Below, one piece after another: positions 26,531 to 36,417 of a DNA stretch of 64,000 nt (position 1 is its first letter; each line of letters starts with the position of its first letter). Where the stretch lies: contig JAUSTR010000003.1 in NCBI GenBank assembly GCA_030812955.1, forward strand, positions 124,001-188,000, given 5' to 3'. The DNA comes from Bacillus alveayuensis. GTDB lineage: Bacteria; Bacillota; Bacilli; Bacillales; Aeribacillaceae. The notes beneath the pieces were generated by a model. It was given only the letters and a program-made list of their open reading frames with translations, was not told where the DNA came from and ran no database searches. A program made the translations under genes and the position numbers.

Positions 26531-26669
26531 GTGTTGATTAACCAATATAATCCAGTTGAGATGACTCTATTTCTAGCTTTTCTGCCAGAGTCGGCAAGCG
26601 ATTCGCTTGCCGACTGGGCATGCTATACGATTCGGTATTATTAAGTAAAATAATGGATAATCAACACTT
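26531..26669 (-). repeat. Family B interspersed repeat, copy B2 (short)
   Basis: Reads GTGTTGATTAACCAATATAA ... GGATAATCAACACTT. It keeps the CGGCAAGCGATTCGCTTGCCG hairpin but has lost the large CAGCGG hairpin and half of GGGCATGC. Inverted relative to B1, on the other side of kinD. Confidence 0.75.
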
Positions 26670-26696
26670 GTATTTAGTTATATTTTTCATGAATAA

Positions 26697-26735
26697 AGAC
26701 AACCCGATATAAAATTAATAGTCGGCTTGTCCTAA
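26697..26735 (-). terminator. Hairpin after spo0E
   Basis: GACAAGCCGAC and the partner GGGTTGTC form an imperfect stem, followed on the minus strand by TTTATTC. It lies about 95 bases beyond the spo0E stop. Confidence 0.4.
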
Positions 26736-26827
26736 ATAAAAAAAATACTAGATTTATTTCAGAGGGATCTGAATAACTCTAGTCACTTAATATCTTTATT
26801 CGATTCTCACGATAGATCGACAAAATG

Positions 26828-27082
26828 TTAAATACTGTTTTGTTTTTTTAATGAATGATCGAAAATTTTGTTAATACTTAACATTTTTAACCATCTTTTG
26901 AAGGGATTTTGATAAAATGTTAATTTTTGGTATTTGTTTATCAATTTGTCTAATTCTTGACTAATTTGTATTGTTTCCTGACTTGTATATCCTTTCAAAT
27001 TAGCCGTTTCGATTAATTGTTGTCTTTTTAGAGAAATCTCTACAAATAATTTTTCTCTTAATATCCTTTCATCTGTTGACAT
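26828..27082 (-). CDS. spo0E: Spo0E-family aspartyl-phosphate phosphatase
   Basis: A helical 84-residue protein with the family signature SQELDKLINKY (residues 45-56), where the SxxLD core contacts the acyl phosphate of Spo0A. The preceding ISLKRQQLIETANLKGYTSQ forms the first helix of the hairpin. Spo0E removes phosphate from Spo0A and holds back sporulation. Size and position near kinD agree with Spo0E itself, but paralogs such as YnzD and YisI share the motif. AGGAGG lies about 11 bases upstream. Confidence 0.72.
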   Translation of the reverse strand: MSTDERILREKLFVEISLKRQQLIETANLKGYTSQETIQISQELDKLINKYQKLTFYQNPFKRWLKMLSINKIFDHSLKKQNSI

Positions 27083-27300
27083 CCACCTTTTACCTCCTCA
27101 AAACATGCGTTCAATATACGCACTATCGTATTATTACAGATTCTACTATTTTTGTAAATATAATCGCAAAATTAGACAAATTTTTTGCTATTTTTTTATT
27201 TTCTATTTGAAATAAACGTGCGAGCATTTCTCTTTACGAATACGAAAAAAATCGATAAAATAGCCAAATATAATATTATTTTCTCTTGGAGATGAAGAAT

Positions 27301-28209
27301 ATGAAACAGCTATACTATGCCCTATTATTACTAACTAGTATGTTGTGGGCAGGAAACTTTGTTTCTGGAAAATTTATGGTTGGCCATGCTTCACCATTTG
27401 TATTAACCGAATTGCGCTGGATTCTGGCTGTTTTGATATTAGCTTTCATCGTATATTATCAAGAACGCTCATTTAAAATACCGAAAGAAGCAATCCTTCC
27501 TCTCATGATGATGGGATTAACCGGTATTATTTTTTTTAATGTCTTTTTATATTTAGCTCTTGAAAATACAAGTGCGGATACAGTAGGTTTACTATCGACA
27601 TTAAATCCGATCTCCATAGCCGTTATGAGCTTTATTTTTTTGAGAGAAAAATTGACATTTCGCCAAATGATCGCTATGTTCATTTCACTTGCTGGTGTAT
27701 TCATTGTTTTAACAAATGGACAATTTGATGATATTTGGAGCCATACCGCATTTAATATTGGCGATATTTATATGCTGATAGCTGTTTTAGTATGGGGCGG
27801 ATATTCTGTAGCTGGAAAAATAGCGATGAAATATGTATCTCCGTATATGTCCACTTTTTGGTCAGGGATATTTGGCTCTTTATTTTTACTGCCGTTTACG
27901 GCAAAAGAAATGATTTCGATCCAAGGGCCGCTATCCTTTTGGACCGCTGTAGCTTATACAGTGGTTGGTTCTACCGTTTTAGCGATGGTATTTTGGAACA
28001 TCGGTGTTCACCATATAGGCGGTACGACATCAGGAATGTTTTTGAATTTTAATCCTCTTTTCACAGCGATTTTTGCTTATTTCTTATTAGGAGAAACATT
28101 AGGATTTAGCCAATTCATTGGTGCGATTATGATTATTTTAGGTGTTCTATCATTTACTCGAAAAGTTGAAACAAAGCCCATTCCTATTCATGAAAAGCTG
28201 AGATTATAA
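27301..28209 (+). CDS. EamA/DMT-superfamily transporter
   Basis: A membrane protein of 302 residues with ten hydrophobic segments arranged as two EamA repeats (residues 5-140 and 150-290). Motifs include LLTSMLWAGNFVSGKFMV at the start, SADTVGLLSTLNPISIAVMS and, in the second half, GTTSGMFLNFNPLFTAIFAY. Members export amino acids or metabolites; the substrate is unknown. The ATG at 27301 has GGAG 9 bases upstream. Confidence 0.85.
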   Translation: MKQLYYALLLLTSMLWAGNFVSGKFMVGHASPFVLTELRWILAVLILAFIVYYQERSFKIPKEAILPLMMMGLTGIIFFNVFLYLALENTSADTVGLLSTLNPISIAVMSFIFLREKLTFRQMIAMFISLAGVFIVLTNGQFDDIWSHTAFNIGDIYMLIAVLVWGGYSVAGKIAMKYVSPYMSTFWSGIFGSLFLLPFTAKEMISIQGPLSFWTAVAYTVVGSTVLAMVFWNIGVHHIGGTTSGMFLNFNPLFTAIFAYFLLGETLGFSQFIGAIMIILGVLSFTRKVETKPIPIHEKLRL

Positions 28210-28310
28210 AGAACTTACCTATCAAGCCATTAGGCGAAAAAAATTGTACCTCGACTCTTTTTACGTAAATTTAACGACAACGTCAATTTGTTATCGAATC
28301 CATTCAAAAA

Positions 28311-28340
28311 GCGAAACCAAAGCGCTCGCCTTCGGTTTCG
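28311..28340 (-). terminator. Hairpin between the DMT gene and gerC
   Basis: GCGAAACC and GGTTTCGC pair around a 12-base loop, just beyond the stop of the ger operon and after the convergent DMT gene. The following T-run is poor. Confidence 0.5.
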
Positions 28341-28343
28341 CAT

Positions 28344-29459
28344 CTACTTAATGATTCCAGTCTTTCGAATATCCACTTTGATTTTCGGTTGAATTTTAAT
28401 AGAAGGGTATGCTTTTTCCCAATCTAGTTGATCCCATATTTCCGTGTGATAAGCAATCAATTCTCTGCCAACCCCGAAGGCATCACAATTTGCATCAAGC
28501 AATGTATTCACTACTTTTTCCGCATTTTTTGTCAACTTTTCTGTTAATACTTGATTTATTTTTTCGATCAATTTATTCGATTCTAATTGATCTGATGGAA
28601 ATTCGATAATTTCAGCCTCTAATTGAACATCGATCATGACCTTAATATCATTAGGATCCTTTGCTTTTACGGATAGTTTCCGATTCATATCCTTTACTTC
28701 TATCGTAATATAGACGCCTTCATGATGTTGATCTTGTAAATTTATTTTTTCCGTAAATATCATATTTTGATCGATTTTGTCAGCTAAAAGCATAAAAATT
28801 TGCGTCTCTTTACTTGATAACTTCCCGTTCATCTGTTTTTGATGGAATAACGCTAAACCTCCCAGTTCAATTTTCCCTTGTGCTAATTTAATAAATGGCA
28901 GAACAATACTTTTTCCAGGATCAAAGAGAGAGGAAAAAGTGAATAGCGCTGTTTGTTTCGGAATTAGTGAATCATCTTCAGCACTGATCATTAAATCTCG
29001 CAAATGATCACCAATATTCGTTTCCCCTACCTTTTTTACTTGAATAACATCAGATGCTTTTCCTTCCACTACAATAATTTTCGCCCCCAACGGGCTTTCA
29101 GGAGTACGAAAAAACGTATCTAATACTTGATAAACATCTTTTCTTGCGACGTCTTCACTAACTAAAATGGAATTGAGTTTCATCGGTAAAGGCTCGTCTG
29201 AAATCATTTGATCTAAGCTTAAAAAACCATCTTTCACTGTATATCCTTCACCCATGACAATTTCACTCATCTGCTCTTTTGCTTCCCCCATCTCTTTAAA
29301 TAAATTGATCGCTGTTGTCACGAAATATTTTTGATCATCGATGATGTCAAAGCCGATGATTGACATAAATTTTGAATGTTTTAATGTTTTTTGATCCCAG
29401 CATCCGGTTAATAAGGTTAAGATGATAAATATTACTAATAGAATTCTACTTTCATTCAT
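28344..29459 (-). CDS. Spore germination lipoprotein, GerC/GerAC family
   Basis: A 371-residue lipoprotein of the germinant receptor. The signal peptide ends in LTGCWDQ, the typical GerC lipobox followed by WDQ/WD. Three mixed domains follow; conserved stretches include GFDIIDDQKYFVTTAINLF, DTFFRTPESPLGAKIIVVEG and GVGRELIAYHTEIW. Sits on the outer face of the spore inner membrane with its A and B partners. Its start overlaps the gerB stop by 8 bases. Confidence 0.92.
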   Translation of the reverse strand: MNESRILLVIFIILTLLTGCWDQKTLKHSKFMSIIGFDIIDDQKYFVTTAINLFKEMGEAKEQMSEIVMGEGYTVKDGFLSLDQMISDEPLPMKLNSILVSEDVARKDVYQVLDTFFRTPESPLGAKIIVVEGKASDVIQVKKVGETNIGDHLRDLMISAEDDSLIPKQTALFTFSSLFDPGKSIVLPFIKLAQGKIELGGLALFHQKQMNGKLSSKETQIFMLLADKIDQNMIFTEKINLQDQHHEGVYITIEVKDMNRKLSVKAKDPNDIKVMIDVQLEAEIIEFPSDQLESNKLIEKINQVLTEKLTKNAEKVVNTLLDANCDAFGVGRELIAYHTEIWDQLDWEKAYPSIKIQPKIKVDIRKTGIIK

Positions 29460-30549
29460 TTTGTAACTCCCCTAATTTTTTCCTTAAAAAAAGAGAGATG
29501 ATGAGCAATAAAAATGGGATGCCTCCTATAAACAAGTAGCTAACCTTCCCGATGAATTCTCCAAAAGCTTCAATTGCGCTTGGCTTTTGCGGAATAAGGC
29601 TGATGACAAAGACTATGACTGCCACAAAAGGAACCATCCGTTGATGAGGTTTCTTAAAAAAATGGCTTAACCCCTTTGCCGCCAAATAACTGTATGTCGT
29701 TAAAGAGGTGGCAACAGAAACAACCCATACGGATAAAAACACGATATCGATTCTTTCAATGACTGAAAACTTAATCGCTTTTAGCATATATAGCACCGGC
29801 TGCGGGATGAGAGTCATCGCTTTTGGTGAAAAAGTCATGATCGCTAGCATGACGATAAATAAATAATAAAACGTAACAAATGCATTTGCGAGTGAAATCG
29901 ATTTGATAATTTTTTTACTTTCAGATTTAACAAGTGAATACGTAACGAGGAGCACATCAAATCCTAACATCGCTATAATTCCTTGATTTGCACCTAATAA
30001 GATGTTTTTTAATCCCGCTTGACCGACTGGAAATAAATAGCGGAAATCAATATTTGTAAATGAAAAAATGACTAACCCTAATAAAATGATTAAAAAAATG
30101 GAAACAAAAGTATAAAATCTAGCTATAATCTTAAAGGATTGACTTGCAAAATATAAAATCGTGAATATGCCTAATAAATTCATAACCCATACTGGCGTAG
30201 TTGGATAAATCCAATTTTTTAAAATAGATGTATACAATATGATAATTAAACTACTAATGAGAAGATAATATCCGACAAACAGAATATTAAAGAAATTCCC
30301 TATCCATTTTCCGACAATTTTCGATGTAAATTCATACAAATTTAAATATGGGAATTGTTTACAAAGGAAGTACATAATGAAAATAAACAGCTGACTAGCT
30401 AATCCAGCAACTAATAATGAAATCCAGCTATCTGCCTTTGCATATTGATGGAGATCACGTGGCAAAGATAAAATCCCTATTCCTACTTGGGTTTGTACAA
30501 CGAAAAAAAATAATTGTATATGTGTAATATAATCTTTATTTCTTTCCAT
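29452..30549 (-). CDS. Spore germination permease, GerB/GerAB family
   Basis: A ten-helix membrane protein (365 residues) of the amino-acid/polyamine transporter fold. The N-terminus is typical, THIQLFFFVVQTQVGIGILSLP, and GANQGIIAMLGFDVLLVTYS lies in mid-chain. GerB subunits bind the germinant. The start overlaps gerA by 14 bases, so the operon is coupled. The germinant cannot be told from sequence. Confidence 0.92.
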   Translation of the reverse strand: MERNKDYITHIQLFFFVVQTQVGIGILSLPRDLHQYAKADSWISLLVAGLASQLFIFIMYFLCKQFPYLNLYEFTSKIVGKWIGNFFNILFVGYYLLISSLIIILYTSILKNWIYPTTPVWVMNLLGIFTILYFASQSFKIIARFYTFVSIFLIILLGLVIFSFTNIDFRYLFPVGQAGLKNILLGANQGIIAMLGFDVLLVTYSLVKSESKKIIKSISLANAFVTFYYLFIVMLAIMTFSPKAMTLIPQPVLYMLKAIKFSVIERIDIVFLSVWVVSVATSLTTYSYLAAKGLSHFFKKPHQRMVPFVAVIVFVISLIPQKPSAIEAFGEFIGKVSYLFIGGIPFLLLIISLFLRKKLGELQNE

Positions 30550-32068
30550 TCCGTTTCCACTCCCTCGAAATATGCTGCTGCTTCATCGCTTGTGGATGAG
30601 GGTCAAGTGGACGATTATTCATTTTCCATGCAGGCATTCGCACAATCGTATCTTTTAAATCTTTCATCCTCAATGGAGCAAAAGGTGCGAAATACGGAGT
30701 CCCGAAGTTTTCCAGTTTACACAGATGCATCAGCAAAAACATTAAGATCATTTCAATTCCTAAATAACCAAATAAAGTAGCTCCTAGCATCATAGGAAAG
30801 CTAATGATTCTTAATGCGATGCTCATTTCATTTGATGGAACACTAAATGATGCAATGGCTGTTAAAGCAACGATAATAATCATCATTTTGGATACGAGAC
30901 TAGCCTCAACAATAGCTGTTCCGATAACTAACCCTCCAACAACACCGATCGTTTGGGCAATCGGTGCCGGTAAACGAACAGATGCTTCCTTAAGCAATTC
31001 TAAAATGACAACCATAATTAAAGCTTCAAGCATTGGGGGGAAAGGGACGAACTCAAGTGAACTTTTTACTGTAAATAACAATTCAGTAGGAATGACTTCA
31101 AAATGAAAGGAAACCGTTGCGATATAAAGAGCAGGAAGTGTTACAGCTAAAATAAAACTAATTAATCGGAACAATCGATAAAGAGTTCCAACGTAAAAAC
31201 GACTATTGTAATCATCCGGAGATTGAAAAAAAGTAAAAAAGGTTACCGGCATGATTAAGGCAGAGGCACTACCTTCCATAAATAAAGCGACACGACCTTC
31301 CATTAACATGGACGCCGCACGGTCAGGCCTTTCAGTACTTAAAATTTGTGGAAAAAGGGAAAAAGGGTTGTCCTCAATAAATTCTTCTATATAACCTAGA
31401 GTTTGAACAGAATCAACTGATATGGACGTGACCCGTTTTTCCACTTCTTCAACAAGCTTTGGATTTGTTAAGTTTTTAATCGACAAGATCGCAACTTTCG
31501 TATCTGATGCTTCTCCTAGTGATATATAACGAACAACTAAATTCGGATTTTCGATCCGCTTCCTTAAAAGGTGAAGGTTTTTTTGTATATCTTCTACAAA
31601 ACCTTCATGGGAACCACGGATCACTTGCTCATTCGTCGGCTCCTGAATGTCACGCGTAATCGAAGATGGAATATGAAACAAATAAACGTTTTCATTATTT
31701 TCCATAAAAAAGGCACAATAGCCTCGAATGATTCCCATCTTCACTTCATTTAAATTGTTCGATTTTTCAATTGCTTCTACTGTGATGATTTCTTCTATGT
31801 TCCCGCTCTTCTTTTCTAAAATAGGCTGAATGATATTCGTCTTTAATCCTTTTTTATCTATCAATTCTGGAAAATAAAGAATCACACAACGTTTTTGGCT
31901 AAACATCAATTCTTTTTTTTGCAAATCTTCCGTATTCCATAAGGCATCTTCTATAAACTTTACATTTTGATATAAATTTTGCGTTGCCAACACTGGACGC
32001 TGATTCAAAATTTTATAAGAATGATTATTAATAAAACGCGGCTTTTCATCTTTCTTTAACTTTTTCAC
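30536..32068 (-). CDS. Spore germination protein, GerA family
   Basis: The A subunit of the germinant receptor (510 residues). A hydrophilic N-terminal region (to about residue 290) contains ISLGEASDTKVAILSIKNLT and the conserved FIEDNPFSLFPQILSTERPD plus LMEGRVALFMEGSASALIMP. Four to five helices and a basic C-terminal tail follow. The start is a GTG at 32068 with GGAGG 7 bases upstream. First gene of gerA-gerB-gerC. Copy A2 of the family A repeat lies 60 bases upstream in the leader. Confidence 0.94.
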   Translation of the reverse strand: MKKLKKDEKPRFINNHSYKILNQRPVLATQNLYQNVKFIEDALWNTEDLQKKELMFSQKRCVILYFPELIDKKGLKTNIIQPILEKKSGNIEEIITVEAIEKSNNLNEVKMGIIRGYCAFFMENNENVYLFHIPSSITRDIQEPTNEQVIRGSHEGFVEDIQKNLHLLRKRIENPNLVVRYISLGEASDTKVAILSIKNLTNPKLVEEVEKRVTSISVDSVQTLGYIEEFIEDNPFSLFPQILSTERPDRAASMLMEGRVALFMEGSASALIMPVTFFTFFQSPDDYNSRFYVGTLYRLFRLISFILAVTLPALYIATVSFHFEVIPTELLFTVKSSLEFVPFPPMLEALIMVVILELLKEASVRLPAPIAQTIGVVGGLVIGTAIVEASLVSKMMIIIVALTAIASFSVPSNEMSIALRIISFPMMLGATLFGYLGIEMILMFLLMHLCKLENFGTPYFAPFAPLRMKDLKDTIVRMPAWKMNNRPLDPHPQAMKQQHISREWKRNGKK

Positions 32069-32130
32069 ACACAGCCCTCCATTGATAGAAGAAGAAACCT
32101 TATGCTACAAGTGATGCTACAGTTTTAAAA

Positions 32131-32275
32131 AGGCTCTTTTCTAAAAGATTGTTGCTTTACAACCTTAGCTTTTCAACTGTCAAGGCAAGCGACACGCTTA
32201 CTATGTCACACTTTAGTGTGACACATAAACCGAACAAATGGCGATTGTCGGACAAATGAATTGGCCGATTATGTT
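32131..32275 (+). repeat. Family A interspersed repeat, copy A2 (right end degraded)
   Basis: Left end GGCTCTTTTCTAAAAGATTG intact, then TGTCACACTTTAGTGTGACA and the GAACAAATGGCGATTGTCGG block. The sequence then drifts and the usual CAACAAAGTTTACG right end is missing. Lies upstream of gerA. Confidence 0.7.
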
Positions 32276-32609
32276 CATGTTTGAGAGATTAAGTATATTT
32301 CCAAACTCATGCTTTCATAATTTGCTCAATTTACAATAAAATATTCAAATTCTGGATGATTATATGTACCATTTAAAATGATGTAATATGGTATAACAGT
32401 TTCCAAAACAAAAATGTCATCTATGTTAAGTTGCAATAAAGAATTTCCGATTTTTTGTTTCTATTTGAAACTTTAACGTTTTCGTCTTTTATGGAGTAAT
32501 CGTCTGAGTGTAGAACAAAATTTCAACTTATATAATTGAAAAATAGCGAAACTTGTTAGAAGAATGAAACGTAAATATATTAAAGAACTTTTTAGTAGGA
32601 GCGAGATGT
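32276..32609. other. AT-rich gap upstream of xpaC
   Basis: No supported gene. The minus strand has a 36-codon frame (32326-32436, from a TTG) reading LQLNIDDIFVLETVIPYYII before its end; it has no ribosome site and could be a fragment. The right end should hold the xpaC promoter, but no clear -35/-10 pair was picked out. Confidence 0.3.
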
Positions 32610-33239
32610 ATGAGATCCATTTTTTCCTTCCTTATAAGAAGCATTTTCTCTTTTCTAACGATGGTTATAAGCTGGTTTATCATCTTTTTTGCTTTTAACG
32701 CTTCCTTTTTCTTATCTGTAATGCTTTCTCTCATGATTGGTTTTTTCGTTTTTCTTATTTCTCAGCTCTTAACAAAACAAAAATTATTAAAAACAAATGG
32801 CCTTTCACGAAGAGAGTATGCGTATATTCATCGAAATTTAAAAGAAGCGAAGCAAAAGCAAATCCGGCTGCAACGAACATTGTTTAAAGCACGAACGATT
32901 GATTCATGGAAAATTTTATTTGATATCAATCGACTATCAAGGCGCATATACCAAATTGTAAAAAATGAGCCAAAACGATTTTATCAAGGTGAAAAATATT
33001 TTTACTATCACTTAGATTCTTGTGTCGAATTGTCGGAAAAATATGTGCAATTAGCTTCACAACCAATAAAAGATGCTGATATTCGCCATTCTCTAGAAGT
33101 AACAAAAAAAACGCTTCGTGAACTAAATAACCATTTGGAGAAGGATTTAATTGATGTACTTTCAAACGACCTGAACGATTTAAAATGGGAGCTAGATTTT
33201 GCGAAAAAACAAACAGATAAGAGTAATGTAGAGAGGTGA
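32610..33239 (+). CDS. xpaC: XpaC-like protein (5-bromo-4-chloroindolyl phosphate hydrolysis family)
   Basis: A 209-residue protein with two adjacent N-terminal membrane helices (residues 5-55) and a long, charged, helical cytoplasmic part ([24 protein letters not shown] region, then [20 protein letters not shown]). The layout and its downstream TelA-family partner match B. subtilis xpaC-yaaN. Despite the family name a phosphatase activity is not established, and no catalytic motif is visible. GGAG 8 bases before the ATG. Overlaps or abuts yaaN. Confidence 0.75.
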   Translation: MRSIFSFLIRSIFSFLTMVISWFIIFFAFNASFFLSVMLSLMIGFFVFLISQLLTKQKLLKTNGLSRREYAYIHRNLKEAKQKQIRLQRTLFKARTIDSWKILFDINRLSRRIYQIVKNEPKRFYQGEKYFYYHLDSCVELSEKYVQLASQPIKDADIRHSLEVTKKTLRELNNHLEKDLIDVLSNDLNDLKWELDFAKKQTDKSNVER

Positions 33240-33244
33240 TGAAG

Positions 33245-34411
33245 ATGAAAGATAAGAATAATCAAGAACATGAGCGAGTATTAGACGAATTGTTAGCTCA
33301 TCCGTTTCAGGAAGATCATTCGGTTTTAGTCGAACAAACTGTTCAAACAGCTGACCAGTCAAAGCGTCTAGTTGATATGCTCCCAAATGACCATCGCGAA
33401 AAAGCATATACTCTTGCCAAACAAATTGATCATTCCAACCGACAGGCTATCGTACAATTTGGAGCAAATGCCCAAGCAAAGCTCTCTAGCTTTTCTCAAT
33501 CAATGCTTGATCATGTCCAAAAGAAAGATGTTGCTCCAATTGGTGATATTTTAAAGGACTTGATGAATAAATTAGAACAAGTAAACCCTGAAGAATTGAC
33601 ACAACAAAAAAAGAATCTAATCTCAAGACTGTTTGGAAAACTATCGAGGTCTATTCAAGAGCTTTTATCCAAATACCAAAAAATAAGCGCTCAAGTAGAA
33701 CGGATTACCGTTCGTTTAGAGCAATCGAAAAAAACGCTACTTGATGATATTAAAATGCTTGATCAGCTTTATGACCGTAATAAAGAATACTTTGATGCAT
33801 TAAATATTTATATCGCTGCAGGTGAGCTAAAGCTAGAGGAGCTTCATCAAACAATCATTCCTGAAATGAGAAAAAAAGCGGAAAAGTTGAATAACCAAAT
33901 GATGATTCAAGAAGTCAACGACCTTATGCAATTTGCAGATCGCTTAGAAAAGCGTTTGCACGACTTAAAGCTCAGCCGACAAATCACGATACAAAGCGCA
34001 CCGCAAATTCGAATGATTCAAAATATGAATCAAACGTTAGCAGAAAAAATTCAATCATCGATCTTAACGTCTATTCCTTTATGGAAAAATCAAATTGCTA
34101 TTGCTCTTACCTTATATCGTCAAAGAGGTGCTCTTGAAGCACAAAAACAAGTCACGAATACGACCAATCAATTATTGCTGAAAAATGCAGAAATGTTAAA
34201 AGCGAATACGATTGAAACCGCAAAAGAAAATGAGCGCGGCATTGTTGATATTGAAACATTGAAAAAAACACAAGAACACCTTATCTCCACCATCCAAGAA
34301 ACATTACGTATTCAAGATGAAGGCCGAATGAAAAGAATGCAGGCCGAACAGCAATTAATCGAGATGGAAAATGAGCTCAAGACAAGGTTATTAGAAATGA
34401 AAAAAGAATAG
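33245..34411 (+). CDS. yaaN: TelA/YaaN family protein (toxic anion resistance family)
   Basis: A long alpha-helical cytoplasmic protein of 388 residues. It is rich in coiled-coil segments ([40 protein letters not shown]) and has the TelA landmark [29 protein letters not shown], with a helical tail ending in [15 protein letters not shown]. Members were linked to tellurite resistance and cell-envelope stress. The ATG at 33245 fits AGGTG best; two upstream starts overlap the ribosome site. Cotranscribed with xpaC. Confidence 0.85.
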   Translation: MKDKNNQEHERVLDELLAHPFQEDHSVLVEQTVQTADQSKRLVDMLPNDHREKAYTLAKQIDHSNRQAIVQFGANAQAKLSSFSQSMLDHVQKKDVAPIGDILKDLMNKLEQVNPEELTQQKKNLISRLFGKLSRSIQELLSKYQKISAQVERITVRLEQSKKTLLDDIKMLDQLYDRNKEYFDALNIYIAAGELKLEELHQTIIPEMRKKAEKLNNQMMIQEVNDLMQFADRLEKRLHDLKLSRQITIQSAPQIRMIQNMNQTLAEKIQSSILTSIPLWKNQIAIALTLYRQRGALEAQKQVTNTTNQLLLKNAEMLKANTIETAKENERGIVDIETLKKTQEHLISTIQETLRIQDEGRMKRMQAEQQLIEMENELKTRLLEMKKE

Positions 34412-34423
34412 AATTTAGAAAGT

Positions 34424-34446
34424 GGGTGCCGATTAAGCACCCTCTA
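34424..34446 (+). terminator. Hairpin after yaaN
   Basis: GGGTGC-CGATTAA-GCACCC, with little T-run beyond it (TCTATTGATT). Weak. Confidence 0.45.
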
Positions 34447-34477
34447 TTGATTGATTACCCATATATTTCTTTTCATT

Positions 34478-36112
34478 TTATTTAAAATCCGCTGGATAGT
34501 GCTGTATATCAATTCCCCAAACGATCGGCATCCATAAGTATATGAGGAAAGCAATTACGATAATGGACACAACATTTAACCAAAATCCTGCCTTCGCCAT
34601 ATCACCGATTTTCAAATAATTGGACCCGAAAACGACAGCATTTGGTGGTGTTGCTACAGGAAGCATAAAAGCACAAGATGCGGCAATAGCAGAAGCGACC
34701 ATTAAAGCATATGGATGAACACCAATTGCACTAGCTAATGATGCCATAATTGGTAAAATCATCGTTGCTGTCGCTGTATTTGATGTAATTTCCGTTAAAA
34801 AGATGACAATTGTTGTTACGACTACTAAAATCAAAATAAAGTGAATGCCTGATACTAACGTCATTTTTTCCCCGATCCATTGTGCTAATCCCGTTTCTTT
34901 AAAACCTGCCGCAATGGCAAGTCCTCCACCAAACAATAGTAAAATACCCCATGGCAGCTTTTTCACTGTCTCCCAATCTAAAAGAAAAGCACCTGGTTTA
35001 TTTTTAGATGGAATAGCAAATAAAATGACAGCTCCTATTAAGGCAATGATTGTATCATTAATGCCTGGAATCCATTTGCTTAATATAAATGAGCGACTGA
35101 TCCATGCAATGGATGTGAATAAAAATACTGTAAAGATGATTTTTTCTTCAAAAGATAATTTTCCTAATGATTTTAACTCACTTTGAATGACTTCTTTCCC
35201 ACCTGGGAAATTTTTCAGCTTCATTTTAAACGCAATTTTCGTTAAATAATACCATGAGCCAATTAGTAATAACGCTGCAATTGGGACACCGAATAGCATC
35301 CATGTTGAAAAGGAAATCGTCACATCAAAAAGCTCTCCTGCTACGGCTGCAAAAAGGGCATTTGGTGGTGTTCCAATTAACGTACCTAATCCTCCAATGG
35401 AAGCTGAATACGCAATTCCAAGCATTAACGCTTTCGCAAATGTTTCGGCATCATTCGTTTTACTAGCTAGATTTTCTTTTGATACAGCCTCTTTTACTTT
35501 ATACACAATCGCTGTTCCGATTGGCACCATCATCATAGCCGTTGCCGTATTCGATATCCACATCGAAAGAAAGGCTGTCGCCAACATAAATCCGAACACT
35601 AACCGTTCCATATTTGTACCAATCATAGATATGATCGATAAGGCGATCCGCTTGTGTAAATTCCATCTTTCCATCGTTAACGCTATTAAAAATCCGCCCA
35701 TAAATAGAAAAATGACATCATTTCCATATGAAGATGTCGTCGTACCGACATCTAATGCGCCCGTTAATGGAAATAAAATGATTGGCAATAATGATGTTGC
35801 AGGAATTGGAATAGCTTCTGTAATCCACCAAATAGCTATCCAAGTTGTGCTTGCTAAAACGGCTAAAGCCTCTTTTGACATTCCTTCAGGATGAAAAAAA
35901 TTTAAAATCAAAAAAAACAGTAACGGACCTAAAATAAGACCAACTTTTTGTCTACCGCTATACGAATTTAGTGGATTTGGTTGAAGTGGAGTAGAACCTT
36001 TCTTGTCCGTCTCCATTGTTGAGGTTGGCAAAAATTGCGCAAACATTTGCTTTAATTGGACATGATCATTCCATATTGTTTGGCTAAATTTTGTTAACAT
36101 CGATTGCTTCAT
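34478..36112 (-). CDS. DASS/SLC13-family sodium:dicarboxylate symporter
   Basis: A 544-residue transporter with 11 or more helices. The two SNT motifs that bind sodium and carboxylate are visible: MWISNTATAMMMVP (residue about 190) and LTEITSNTATATMILPI (about 440); the SAMs between have IGTPPNALFA. Such proteins import succinate, malate, fumarate or citrate with sodium. A hydrophilic stretch of 50 residues precedes the first helix. The cre-like site over its promoter suggests glucose repression. The ATG at 36112 has AGGAG directly before it and AGGGGG further up; a start at 36100 is possible. Confidence 0.88.
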   Translation of the reverse strand: MKQSMLTKFSQTIWNDHVQLKQMFAQFLPTSTMETDKKGSTPLQPNPLNSYSGRQKVGLILGPLLFFLILNFFHPEGMSKEALAVLASTTWIAIWWITEAIPIPATSLLPIILFPLTGALDVGTTTSSYGNDVIFLFMGGFLIALTMERWNLHKRIALSIISMIGTNMERLVFGFMLATAFLSMWISNTATAMMMVPIGTAIVYKVKEAVSKENLASKTNDAETFAKALMLGIAYSASIGGLGTLIGTPPNALFAAVAGELFDVTISFSTWMLFGVPIAALLLIGSWYYLTKIAFKMKLKNFPGGKEVIQSELKSLGKLSFEEKIIFTVFLFTSIAWISRSFILSKWIPGINDTIIALIGAVILFAIPSKNKPGAFLLDWETVKKLPWGILLLFGGGLAIAAGFKETGLAQWIGEKMTLVSGIHFILILVVVTTIVIFLTEITSNTATATMILPIMASLASAIGVHPYALMVASAIAASCAFMLPVATPPNAVVFGSNYLKIGDMAKAGFWLNVVSIIVIAFLIYLWMPIVWGIDIQHYPADFK

Positions 36113-36203
36113 CTCCTATCCCCCTTGTTTTAATATTTAAATAATTTTCTAAAATATTTAATTTTTATAATATATAGTATATTGTCCTTATTTTTAATTA
36201 ATT

Positions 36204-36226
36204 TGTCAACGCTTTCAGTAGTTTTA
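36204..36226 (-). promoter_or_regulatory. cre-like site over the DASS transporter promoter
   Basis: Minus-strand CTGAAAGCGTTGACA matches the CcpA cre consensus WTGNAARCGNWWWCA at 13 of 15 positions and overlaps a TTGACA -35 box, whose best -10 (GACAAT) is 17 bases on. CcpA binding here would block the promoter. Confidence 0.55.
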
Positions 36227-36354
36227 ATAATTTAAAATTTTTGTATTATCCAACCGTAAATGAAATGGTTTCCGATTCATTGGCTTTCACAAAATTTTCA
36301 TCCCCTTACAATTGATTCTTCTCACAACATTACCCCATTTGTGGCCAGTACATG

Positions 36355-36403
36355 AAAAAAACGAGGCTGTGTAGAGGGGTTAGCACCCTTTTTGGCAGCC
36401 TCT
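36355..36403 (-). terminator. Terminator of the mtnW-mtnX-mtnB-mtnD block
   Basis: GAGGCTG and CAGCCTC with inner partial pairing (GGGTGC..), followed on the minus strand by GTTTTTTTC. Confidence 0.8.
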
Positions 36404-36417
36404 CAACATTTATCTCT

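Noticed and set aside
24679..26669. Family B copies as a CRISPR array.
   Set aside because: Copies are 140 to 250 bases, kilobases apart and in both orientations; there are no regular spacers and no cas genes.
32326..32436. 36-codon minus-strand ORF in the gap before xpaC as a real gene.
   Set aside because: There is no ribosome site and the length is near chance for AT-rich DNA; at best a fragment.
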